Shown here in pieces: positions 13,261 through 22,121 of a DNA stretch of 64,000 nt. Source of the DNA: Ixodes scapularis (lineage: Eukaryota > Arthropoda > Arachnida > Ixodida > Ixodidae); assembly GCF_016920785.2 (NCBI RefSeq), contig NW_024609884.1:35778882-35842881 (forward strand), written 5' to 3'. Numbering within the stretch: the first letter of the stretch is position 1; each line of letters begins with the position of its first letter. A program made the translations under genes and the position numbers. A model generated the notes under the pieces. It searched no databases. It worked only from the letters and a program-made list of their open reading frames with translations, and was not told the origin of the DNA.

Positions 13261-13265
13261 AGCGC

Positions 13266-14578
13266 ATGCAGACCCGTATGGAAATCTTATATCTGGGCCA
13301 TATCTGGCCCTATCAAACATTATCTGATTATATACAGCCCATATACAGTCTTATCTGGCGTATATACAGACTTATCTGGCCTATATACAACCTGATATGG
13401 CGTATATATAGACTTATCTGGCGTATATACAGACTTATCTGGCGGCCGGTTTTCAATATATTAAAAAGTTGAAACAAGTAAAAAAAATTCTTTGTTAGAA
13501 AACTCTGAATGACTTATTGTTCGCGACCTAAATGTTAGCACAAATAATTCCAAACTTCAGCTTCGACAAGCTGAAGTTTAAGATTATTTGTGCTAGTTTT
13601 CGCTAGGATTTCAATGTAGCTTAATTATTTCAAAGTGTTAACATTACGCCCGAATAGACAATTTGCTAAATCCCGTAAGTGCCTCGGCCCGTACTCGAGG
13701 AATCATGGGTCAGCTGCCCAGTGATCGAAACTTTTTTTAGCAATTCTATGGTTACACAGATTTGAGTGTAATTCGGAGTCGCCCTGAACACGTGCTGTAC
13801 AGAACCCAAATACCTGCCATACCACTTTTAAAATGTCCCGCCAGTGTCAGTACTGTGCATTCCGTCCAACCTTCAACCTGGGTGAGCCGCAGACATATCT
13901 CTTACATTATTATCATTCTCGTACAACTTCAAAGACGCTGATATTAAGTTAGAAACGCTAAAAATGTCATAAACAGCTCCGCGGAATCCGAGCTAAATCC
14001 CGGTTTTGGTTGTTGTGATTTCTCAGCTTTTAAGTAATTCCTGCTAAAACAACAATCACGAGAATGATAGTATGGTAATAGATTTCGGCGGCTCAGCCTG
14101 GCTGAAGTTTGGACAGAATGCACAATATCCTGAACGCTGCCATTGACGAAAAACTTAAAAGTGATATGATAGGTACTTGAGCCCTATGGGAGGCTTGTTC
14201 ACGGTGACTACGAATTACACTCGAAACTGTGTAATCATGGAATTGGTCAAAAGTAGCGATCACTAAGGAGCTGAAGGACCACCGTTTCCATAACTCCTCG
14301 AGTGCGGGCCGGGGCACTTGGGAGAATTGTAGACAATAAAAATATATAGAGTGCTGATTTCAGGCTTTTGTACTTTTGAAATGCTCGACCAGATCTGGAA
14401 TTTCCTTACTTAGCCAGATCTGGGATTTCCATATCTGGCCAGGGATATCAGGCTATATCTGGCGTTATGAGGCTATATCTATCAGATATACCATATCAGG
14501 TTATATGTGGCCAATTTTTGATATGGCCATATCTGAAATCTTCAGATCTGGCCAGATATAAATTTTTTGTAAGCGCAG
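13266..14578. mobile_element. Inverted-arm element with ATATCTGGCC motif arrays
   Basis: The left arm (13,273-13,450) is a run of degenerate words such as TTATATCTGG, CTTATCTGGCGTATATACAG and TATCTGGCC. The right arm (14,385-14,565) has the same vocabulary, rich in GGCCAGATAT/ATATCTGGCC. The ends are CCCGTATGGAAATCTTATAT on the left and, on the opposite strand, CTTACAAAAAATTTATATC on the right. AGCGCA occurs just outside both ends (13,261 and 14,572) and may be an imperfect target duplication. The interior is non-coding and contains a 60-nt hairpin. I call this a non-autonomous DNA transposon of unknown class. Confidence 0.55.
13534..13594. repeat. 60-nt near-perfect hairpin
   Basis: TAGCACAAATAATTCCAAAC then TTCAGCTT is followed, after a 4-nt CGAC loop, by AAGCTGAAGTTTAAGATTATTTGTGCTA. 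The arms are about 28 nt with one or two mismatches. Similar text (AATTATTCCAAAACTTCAGC) occurs near 24,083 in another element, so this is probably transposon-derived and not a dedicated RNA gene. Confidence 0.7.
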
Positions 14579-14999
14579 AGTCGGGATCACGAGCTAATTT
14601 ACCGACCACTTAAAGGCCCATGATATAAATGCCACTTCAAATGCCTTGAAAGCGGGATGTAATATCGTCCTAAATCATGAACATTCAAGGAGCAGAATTC
14701 CAGCGTCTGAAACACATGCGACACCGCTTCACCGACCCCTCGCAAGATTGCCTTGTGTCGTGTGGACGGACAGGAACGTTCATCGGCGGAATTGCCTCCG
14801 CCGATAGCTTTCGGGATTTGTAACCGAATTTTAAAGGTAAAAGGGACAAGCAGGCTTATAAGATGTACGGAAGCACGTCCCTATCGGCCTAACTCAACGT
14901 CTTGTACACCGGGTAAACGAAGTCCAGCTCCTCGAAGAGCTTGCGGCACACAACGCCAAACCAGGAAACCGGTGCTGGGAAGCGAGCCGATGCGCGATC
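14579..14999. other. Region without a recognised gene
   Basis: Nothing recognisable between the ATATCTGGCC element and the promoter-like stretch. Short plus-strand open frames here lack family features. Confidence 0.4.
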
Positions 15000-15330
15000 G
15001 CGGAGCGGAGTCCTCCGCCTGACGTCACGGTACACCTCACCCAATCAGGGCGCGGCGACCGCAGCGACCGCAGCGACGCTTGCGTTCGCTCTCGGAGCTA
15101 ATACCTGCGTCAGCGAGCACGAAAAAGCCCGAAGTCGTCGGAAAGCCGCTGCACATCACGGCTACCGCGCACCAAACAAACTCGCATTCGCCAGCTCTGG
15201 GCGCTGCCATCTTACCTGTGACGTCACGGCTCTTGGGAAGTCACGTGACGAGTAGTCACTTTTGCGTAAAACATGGCGGCAACCGGCGGGGTGCCACTTC
15301 CGAACTTCCGGTTTATCACTCTAAGCCCCT
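15000..15330. promoter_or_regulatory. Promoter-like CpG-rich stretch with CRE, CCAAT, E-box, YY1- and ETS-like words
   Basis: Two TGACGTCA CRE palindromes (15,020-15,027 and 15,219-15,226), a CCAAT box at 15,041-15,045, CACGTGAC near 15,243, ACATGGCGGC (YY1-like) near 15,273 and ACTTCCGG (ETS-like) lie within 330 bp, with short CGCAGCGAC repeats. This motif set is usual for TATA-less housekeeping promoters. I cannot see a confident exon on either side, so direction and target are unknown. Confidence 0.4.
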
Positions 15331-15350
15331 CCACCTCGTTGCGCACAGCA

Positions 15351-15829
15351 GAGGTTTGAACTGAATGCCGCCATTTTGTTCCAGCAGAATGTGCTTTGTC
15401 ATTTGTATTGGTTGTCGTTACTCATAAAAATAAGTACCAAGGGACTTTAGATTGAACTGAACGCCGCCATTTTGTTCGAGCGGATTGTGCTTTGTCATTT
15501 GTATTCGTTGTTGTTACTTGTAAAAAAAAGTACCAAGGGACTTTAGATTGAACTGAACGCCGCCATTCTGTTCGAGCGGAATGTGCTTTGTCATTTGTAT
15601 TGGTTGTCGTTACTTGTAAAAAAAAGTACCAAGGGACTTTAGATTGAACTGAACGCCGCCATTCTGTTCGAGCGGAATGTGCTTTGTCATTTGTATTGGT
15701 TGTCGTTACTTGTAAAAGAAGTACCAAGGGACTTTAGATTGAACTGAACGCCGCCATTTTGTTCGAGCGGAATGTGCTTTGTCATTCGTATTGGTTGTCG
15801 TTACTTGTAAAATAAGTATCGAGGGGCTG
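15351..15829. repeat. Minisatellite, 5 copies of a 95-96-bp unit
   Basis: The CTGAACGCCGCC anchor recurs at about 15,361, 15,457, 15,553, 15,649 and 15,744, giving spacings of 96, 96, 96 and 95 bp. Units differ by few substitutions. Because 96 is a multiple of three, an open frame runs through several units on the minus strand. Its periodic sequence is a consequence of the repeat and not evidence of a gene. Each unit carries GCCGCCATT(T/C)TG, a YY1-like word. Confidence 0.92.
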
Positions 15830-16302
15830 TAGCCTTACCGCGTGTTATCCGCTTCAGTCAACGAAGGTCGTATTTCCTTTCAGCATAACGATTACATTGA
15901 TAGCGCACAAGCCACAGTGCCAGTGGATGACTAAGCGGAATTTCTCAATACAAGACGCAGCTCATCCGGTTGCACGCACAGTCGCTGCGGTGAGACGAAT
16001 TTCTATGAAAGAGTGGCATTATTCTCGCAGCCGACCACTCAAGGATCCTTTTTCAAAAGGGGTTCTGCACACGCGCAGGCCTTCCTCTTGCAGCAGCGAA
16101 AGCTCTAGCTTCGATTGGCGTCCGGTAGAACGGTTTCACTACCTCTCCTGCCTCTTCCGCGACTCGGATCAGCCGCAGAAACGACAGGAACGGTATCGCA
16201 GCTCCCATTCTATCCACTAACCGTGTTTGGAGTTTTAGCCACTTCGTGTCGTCTTTACGTGAAAAAGGTCCAATCAGAGGTAAAATTTGTTTCAATTAAT
16301 AT
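15830..16302. other. Region without a recognised gene
   Basis: Unique-looking flank between the minisatellite and the Ty3 element. The last four bases (16,299-16,302, ATAT) match the first four bases after the element at 31,759-31,762 and form its target-site duplication. Confidence 0.6.
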
Positions 16303-16619
16303 TATCACGGGTGGTGACCAATAAACAAGAAATAAACAGGAATAAATAAACGTTTAATGTGGCGAACTTGTGCCAAAAATAAAAGGGTACAAAAGATAAT
16401 AACAGAGCGTCGCGGGCGTCGAAGTCGGCTTAGCAGCAGAGTCGAACGCTGGGGCGAAACTGACCCCGCTCGCCTTGCGGAATCCCTTATGTACCCTCGT
16501 GGGTTTCTGGATCGTTCGGCGTAGAAGGTTCGGCGCGTAGAACATTCTAATCTCGAATCAGCAAGACGGTTCCCGAATTCAGCAGAACATCACATTACAG
16601 TGTCAACAAAAATGTGTAG

Positions 16620-16690
16620 CCGCGGCCAGGAATCGAACCCTGGCCTTCTGCGCTGAAGGCAAGCGCGATACCCGTTAGGCCACGCGCGCG
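16620..16690 (-). other. tRNA-like module inside the 3' LTR
   Basis: On the minus strand TGGCCTAACGG fits a Pol III A box and GGTTCGATTCC is a perfect B box. A GCGCT/AGCGC 5-bp stem with a 7-nt loop lies between them like an anticodon arm, and CCAGG/CCTGG closes a T-arm. Position 33 of the loop is G and not the invariant U, and no clean 7-bp acceptor stem is seen, so this is tRNA-derived and not a functional tRNA. The same module sits at the same place in the other LTR. Confidence 0.75.
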
Positions 16691-17436
16691 CTGCCGGGTG
16701 TTGCCCGAAACAACCCATTCCCGTTTGAACCCATCCCGTTTTGACCCATTCCCGAAACGACCTTCCCGCTTGAACCCGTCCTGTTTCGACCCATTCCCGA
16801 AACGACCTTCCCGTTTGAACCTGTCCCGTTTCAACCCGTTTCCAAAACGCCCTTCATATTTGAACCCGTAGGCAAGACATATTTTACTTTGAATTCGTCC
16901 CGTTTGAACCCGTTGGTATAAAGCCCCGCACATCTCAACCTCTTCGCGAAAAGTGTTCATCGTTCTAATCCTGGTTTGCGCAGTTTTTCTGCCAAAGAAT
17001 ATGTCCCTAAATGATGTTAATGCAATTGATGCGAAGGTGCAGGTGAGCAATTTAGTTATGTTGTGAACTATTTTGGCTTGTAAACGTATTCCTAAAATAT
17101 GCAATACTTTCAGACAAACTTCAACGAAATATATTTCTACTTGAACCTCTTAAAATGTTTCTTTCAAGATGGTCCCCAAAATGTGTAACTACGAAATGGA
17201 CTATGTACACTGCGCGACAACGTTACCACGAACACGATGTTGGCGATTTTTCGAATTTTACTTCGAAATGGTATTAGGAGGTACCACATTTTACCGCTTA
17301 GGTTAATGACCCAGATGAGCACCTTCAAACACACTAATAATATTGATGGCAGTCTCCTGATTTTTTTTTTTTTACACTAACAGCTAAAACCAACATTCGC
17401 TTGTTCGCGCTAACGGTTTCGCGCACTGTACAATAA

Positions 17437-17601
17437 CAGGGAGCTTTCGTAGACCGTTTTTGACGTCACGCGACGCTCCTAAACAATCCGCTACGATACC
17501 CAGAACTCTACAGTCAAAGCCATGGGTGCACAGGCGCAGTAGCGGCTACTTCGTTGCAGAGAGCTTGGCGAAAGGGGAAACGCGGTCTACGAAAGCTTCC
17601 T
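17437..17601. mobile_element. MITE copy 1 with AGGGAGCTTTCGTAGACCG ends
   Basis: AGGGAGCTTTCGTAGACCG at the left is mirrored by CGGTCTACGAAAGCTTCCT at the right. The interior carries a GCGCAGTAGCGGCTACTTCG-like block shared with copy 2. It is non-coding and the flanks show no clear duplication. Confidence 0.8.
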
Positions 17602-17732
17602 AATAAAGTCTTAGAGTAACGCAGGAAAGCCATTTGAGTAAGCAAAAATTAGCGTTGCCTAAGTTTTTATATCGCGACGCTATTTTTAGATTACCCAAAG
17701 CGCTTGCGTACGTTATTCTAAAACTCCCTTAT
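17602..17732. mobile_element. Probable small MITE abutting copy 1
   Basis: The left end (AGTCTTAGAGTAACGCAGG) and the reverse complement of the right end (AGTTTTAGAATAACGTACGC) are similar over about 30 bp. The similarity is imperfect, so the boundaries are approximate. Confidence 0.4.
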
Positions 17733-18001
17733 AGTGAACGGGACATTTTTAATAGTGATAAATCAGACAGACCGACGGGCATATGACTGCGACTTCATTT
17801 TCTTACAAGTTCAAACACAGAACTGTCACGTACACACACACACAAAAAAAATCATAAACCACAAAATGCTATCGCCTTGGTTGAGGAAGTCGAGCAGGAA
17901 TGTCGCGCCATCAGAAAGGCGACACTCCAATTGTGATAGTTCGCGGCGGTCACCTGGCCGGCACGGCACCACCATTTGCAAGCTGCTGCAGCGATATCCT
18001 T

Positions 18002-18165
18002 AGGGAGGTTTCGTAGATCGTTTCGCGCTGTCCCGCAACGCTCTCCGCAACCCGCTACAAGATCCGGGTTTCTACAGCCAAGGCCATCGGCGCGCAGGCG
18101 CGGTAGCGGCTTCTTCGTTGCGGTGGGCTTAGCGGAGGGGAAAACGCGGTCTACGGAAACTCCCT
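18002..18165. mobile_element. MITE copy 2 with AGGGAGGTTTCGTAGATCG ends
   Basis: Same architecture, length and internal GCGCAGGCGCGGTAGCGGC block as the copy at 17,437-17,601, in the same orientation. The right end CGGTCTACGGAAACTCCCT mirrors the left end. It is non-coding. Confidence 0.8.
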
Positions 18166-18647
18166 CATGTCAAGGCCTCATCCCGTTTGCAGGTCGATGA
18201 AGTTGTAAATGTTCGGGTGAGCCCTCCCTGACACAGCGTTTATCTTACGGTGCCTTGTCTCCGAGGTTGTTTCGGGAGAGGGAGAAGTGATGTGAGCAAG
18301 GAGAACAGACACTGGACACTTGAACCTAATCAGCTGTTAACGAACAGTACAAGCGAACCGAACGGTGGCCGAAGCGGGAAGGTAGTTTCGGGAAAGGGCG
18401 AAACGGGAAAGGATGAAACGAGAAGGTCGTTTTGAGCCGAGTCGAAACGGGAAGGTACAAACGGGAAGGTTGTATTGGGAATGGGTCGAAACGGGAACCA
18501 CCCGCGCTGCCTACTCGGCCAGCTGCGCGCGCGGCATTACCCCCCCTTTAAAAAGTGCATCGTCCCGATGCAACCCAAAAACAAAACAAAGCAAATAAAA
18601 AGAACGGTAAACTAAATAGTCCTTTGGAACACATAAGGTCCACAGTC

Positions 18648-19044
18648 CTATCGAGCGTAGTACGGCTTCAGTCGCACGACGTAGACGACTTCTGGTCGTG
18701 GTGGGCGGCGTGATGATGTTCTTCTTCCGTCGGGCATCACCTCGTAGTTCAGATCGCCGAGGCGTCGGATGATCTTGTAGGGTCCGAAATAGCGTTTCAG
18801 AAGCTTCTCGCTGAGACCGCGGCGCCGTATTGGTGTCCAAACCCATACCCGGTCTCCGGGTTGAAAGTGAACGTCCCGGCGACGAAGGTTATACCGGCGT
18901 GCGTCGACTCGCTGTTGGTCTTGAATCTTGATTCTTGCCAGCTGACGAGCTTCCTCCGCGCGCTGGGAGATCAGTTGAGCGTCGTCGTTGCCATCATCGG
19001 TTGGCACGTGAGGCAGCATGGCGTCGAGCATTGTGGTAACCGCC
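18648..19044 (-). pseudogene. Ty3 integrase C-terminal segment
   Basis: The minus-strand frame continues from the catalytic core across the 1.36-kb insert: it restarts at TTMLDAMLPH just inside 19,044. It proceeds through the basic RRRDVHFQPGDRVWVW segment, typical of the GPY/F-type C-terminal integrase domain (GDRVW near 18,860, RYFGPYKI near 18,790), and stops at 18,648. It lies just upstream of the polypurine tract, as expected for the end of pol. It cannot be translated with the core because of the insert. Confidence 0.88.
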
Positions 19045-19046
19045 CG

Positions 19047-20403
19047 CCCTTACAAAAAAATGAACTGACTTTCAATTGAAAGTGTAAAGGACTCACTCAA
19101 TAGACCTCATTCAGTTTCAATTGAAACTTAATTGACTTTTTCTATTGAGTCGCTATTGATCCGTCCCAGACTATTGGCCACTGAGTCTTAATTGAATTTT
19201 CAGCAATTGCATTTCAATTGAATTTTGGCAATAGTGTTTCAATAGAACTTTTGCTATTGAGTTTTAATAAAAATATTGCAATTGACTTTCAATTGATTTA
19301 TTGCAACGTGCTTCAATAGAATTTATTGCAACTGCATTTAAAAACAATTGCTCTGGTTGAGAATTTTTTTTCACAATTCTTTAAAGCATGCAACATGAAG
19401 GAAACAAAGCACATAGAGGAAACGAACACAAACATCGTAACTATATAAGCACTCACAACCCACTAATCGTACTCCCTTGACTACCCCACCGCCTTATATA
19501 CCCTACATAAGAAAGGTATTCATTTGGCCGGTGACCACCTCAGCATCTACTAAGGTTCCCACTTTCCTATTTCCTCCTTGAAAGTCTCATAGATGATAAA
19601 CAGTGTTTCGACGTCATTGGACTCTATCCCTTAATAGAAAAACATTAGTACAAGCAATAATCGTTCGGTGCACACGGGTGCAGTAATCCACAAACGACCA
19701 AACTCAATTGCATTCCTAATGAGTAAATTCAATAGAATCGATATTGACTTTTTATGACCAAACTCAATGGAATTCCTAATGAGTAAATTCAATAGAATTG
19801 ATATGGAGTTTCTAATGATCAAACTCAATTGCATTCCTAGTGAGTAAATCAATAGAATCGATTTTGAGTTTTTTATGAGCAGTCTCAATTGCATTCCTAA
19901 TGAGTAAATTCAATAGAATCTAAATTGAGTTTCTTATGACCAAACTCAATCGCATTCCTATTGAGTAAATTCAATGGAATTGATATTGAGTTTCTAATGA
20001 TCAAACTCAATTGCATTCCTAGTGAGTAAAGTCAATAGAATCGATATTGAGTTTCTTATGATCAGTCTCAATTGCATTCCTATTGAGTTAATTCAATAGA
20101 ATCTAAATTGAGTTTCTTATGACCAAACTCAATCGCATTCCTATTGAGTAAATTCAATAGAATTGATATTGAGTTTCTAATGATCGAACTCAATTGCATT
20201 CCTAGTGAGTAAAGTCAAAAGAATCGATATTGAGTTTCTTATGATCAGTCTTAATTGCATTCCTAATGAGTAAATTCAATAGAATCAAAATTGAGTTTCT
20301 AATGGTCAAACTCATTAGACATTGAGTTTATATCGAGTTTCAATTGACTCTATAGGAACACAATAGAAAGTCAATTGAAACTCATTGATCATTTTTGTAA
20401 GGG
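19047..20403. mobile_element. Non-autonomous element in the integrase, CAATTGA-rich arms and 60-bp tandem array
   Basis: The ends are CCCTTACAAAAA and its reverse complement, followed inward by CAATTGA-rich arms (TTTCAATTGAAA near 19,110 and TCAATTGAAACTCATTGATC near 20,371). Removing 19,047-20,403 with one copy of a CG dinucleotide restores the integrase frame from LVHGR to VTTMLDAM. This fits a 2-bp CG duplication, although a duplication-free insertion with one more terminal base (GCCCTTAC) fits equally. It encodes no protein. Superfamily is not assigned. Confidence 0.85.
19695..20315. repeat. 60-61-bp tandem array with a three-monomer higher-order pattern
   Basis: The phrase (A/G)(A/T)CTCAAT(T/C)G followed by CATTCCTA(A/T/G)TGAGTAAA recurs at about 19,701, 19,761, 19,822, 19,882, 19,943, 20,004, 20,064, 20,125, 20,186 and 20,247, with a degenerate eleventh unit. 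From 19,882 onward the variants repeat in threes: AGTCTCAATTG, then AAACTCAATCG, then a CAAACTCAATTG-like unit with CTAGTGAG. This gives a period of about 182 bp. Confidence 0.9.
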
Positions 20404-20405
20404 CG

Positions 20406-22121
20406 GCCGTGTACCAGTTGGAAAGGCGTCACTCCCGTGGTTTCTTGAACCGCTGTGTTGTACGCAAACGTAACATACGGCAGCACCTCGTCCCACATCT
20501 TGTGCTCCACGTCGACGTACATGGAGATCATGTCAGCGATTGTCTTGTTGAGCCGCTCTGCTAGTCCGTTGGTCTGCGGATGATAAGCGGTGGTTCGTCG
20601 ATGGTTGGTGTGACTAAGCCGAAGAACCTCTTGAGTCAGGTGTGCCATGAAAGATGATCCTCGATCTTTGATCAACACTTCGGGTGCGCCGTGTCGAAGG
20701 AGGATGGACTCGACGAAAAACTTGGCGACTTCTAGCGCTGTTCCCGATGGCAGGACTTTCGTCTCGGCGTATCGTGTAAGATAATCGGCAGCGACGATAA
20801 TCCACCGATTTCCTTGCGTCGATGTTGGGAACAGCCCAAGTAAGTCCCTTCCGACCTGCTGGGAGGGCGTAGTCGGGGCGGGTATCGGCTGCAGGAGTCG
20901 GGCTGGCTTCGTCGGAGGCCTCTTACGTCGTTGGGACTCATGGCACGATCGTGTGTACAGATGGACTGTTTTCGGGATTCTCGGCCAGTAGTACTTGTCA
21001 CGAATCCGGGCCAGCGTCCTGCTGTAGCCGAGGTGTCCAGCCGTCGGGTCGTCGTGGCATGCTTGAAAGATTTCTTCTCGCAGGCTGGCCGGAACAACCA
21101 GCAGCCAGGCAGGGTTGCTTGTTCCAAAGTCCTTCTTGAAGAGCACTCCTCGCCGCAGAATGAAGCTTGACAAGTCTCGGGCCAAGACTCGCGGAACTGA
21201 ACTTCCTTGACCTTCAGGGTGGTCGATCACAGCGCGAAGTTCCGGGTCGTCTCGTTGAAGTGCTCCCATGACGGTATCCGTTACTGCGCCGAGAAAACGG
21301 GTGTCATAGTCGTCGTCAGTGCTTTCGGTACGAGATTCGACTGGGGCCCTAGACAAACAGTCGGCGTCGTTGTGCTTGCGGCCAGACTTATACACAATGG
21401 TTACGTCGTATTCTTCCAGTCGAAGGCTCCAGCGAGCGAGGCGTCCTGACGGGTCCTTGAGTTTGGCGAGCCAACAGAGAGCGTGGTGGTCCGTGACAAC
21501 GCGGAACGGGATCCCGTACAGGTACGGGCGGAACTTGGTTAACGCCCAGATGACAGCGAGACATTCCCTGTCGGTCGTTGAGTAATTTTTCTCTGCCTTA
21601 GACAGTGCCCTGCTTGCGTAAGCGATCACCCTCTCTGCTCCGTCTTGCCTCTGGACGAGTACCGCGCCGAGTCCGTCGTTGCTGGCGTCCGTGTGAACTT
21701 CCGTTTCCGCTGATGGATCGAAGTGTCCGAGAATAGGGGGTGACTAGAGTCTTCCCTTCAGTTCGTTGAACGCTTGTTCTTGCTCCTCCCCCCACTGGAA
21801 GTTCACGTCGTCCTTCGTCAGATGCGTGAGCGGTGCAGAAATCTTGGCAAAATCGCGAAAGAAACGTCTGTAGTAAGCGCACAGCCCAAGAAATCTTCTG
21901 ACGGCTTTCTTGTCTGATGGCTTCGGGAATTTAGCAACAGCGGATGTCTTTGCAGGATCAGGGCTTACACCCTGATCACTCACGACATGACCCAGGAATT
22001 TGAGCTCGCCGTAAGCGAACCGACATTTTGACGGCTTCAGTGTCAGTCCAGCATTCTGGATAGCCTGTAGTACGGCTCGCAAACGTCTCAGGTGCTCGTC
22101 AAAGTCGCTTGCGAATACCAC
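20406..22121 (-). pseudogene. Ty3 RT C-terminal part, RNase H and integrase core
   Basis: One minus-strand frame runs from just after the RT catalytic site (22,121) to the insert at 20,405. It is broken only by a TAG at 21,744-21,746, at a position where glutamine (CAG) would fit. Recognisable in order are RT thumb (FLGHVVSDQGV), RNase H (IAYASRALSKAEKNY, VVTDHHAL, YKSGRKHNDADCLSR), then integrase. The integrase zinc-binding HHCC has lost its last Cys (CHES in place of CxxC). The catalytic Asp in GRDLLG, Asp in IKDRGSSF and Glu in NGLAERLNK are present. These domains degrade RNA-DNA hybrid and insert the cDNA; here they are non-functional. Confidence 0.92.

Larger units (their letters stand above)
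16696..18503. mobile_element. hAT-like non-autonomous element, TSD GCGCTGCC, TTCCCGTTT-rich arms
   Basis: A perfect 8-bp duplication, GCGCTGCC, flanks it (16,688-16,695 and 18,504-18,511). The ends are GGGTGTTGCCCG and, on the other strand, GGGTGGTTCCCG. Each arm of 150-200 bp is an array of degenerate CCCATTCCCGTTTGAACC-like words, oppositely oriented at the two ends. An 8-bp duplication is characteristic of hAT transposons. No transposase is encoded. Two related small MITEs (17,437-17,601 and 18,002-18,165) and probably a third inverted unit (17,602-17,732) lie inside. Confidence 0.88.
16303..18536 (-). repeat. 3' LTR of the old Ty3 element, interrupted
   Basis: The LTR consists of 16,303-16,695 plus 18,512-18,536, with a 1.8-kb transposon between. 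On the minus strand it begins TGCCGCGCGC at 18,536, just after a purine-rich AAAGGGGGGG tract (about 18,539-18,552) that serves as the polypurine tract. It ends GTGATA at 16,303, where a mutation has changed the expected terminal ACA. It contains the tRNA-like module described separately. Confidence 0.92.

Noticed and set aside
15422..15727. Periodic open frame on the minus strand
   Set aside because: Its repeats are exactly the 96-bp minisatellite units read in phase; openness follows from the unit length being a multiple of three.
15351..15829. Repeat array as a CRISPR
   Set aside because: The whole 96-bp unit is repeated with no unique spacers, and the context is eukaryotic. The 60-bp array at 19.7-20.3 kb was rejected for the same reason.
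16620..16690. Genuine tRNA gene in the LTR
   Set aside because: The anticodon-loop position before the triplet is G and not U, no proper acceptor stem pairs, and the unit is fixed within both LTRs.
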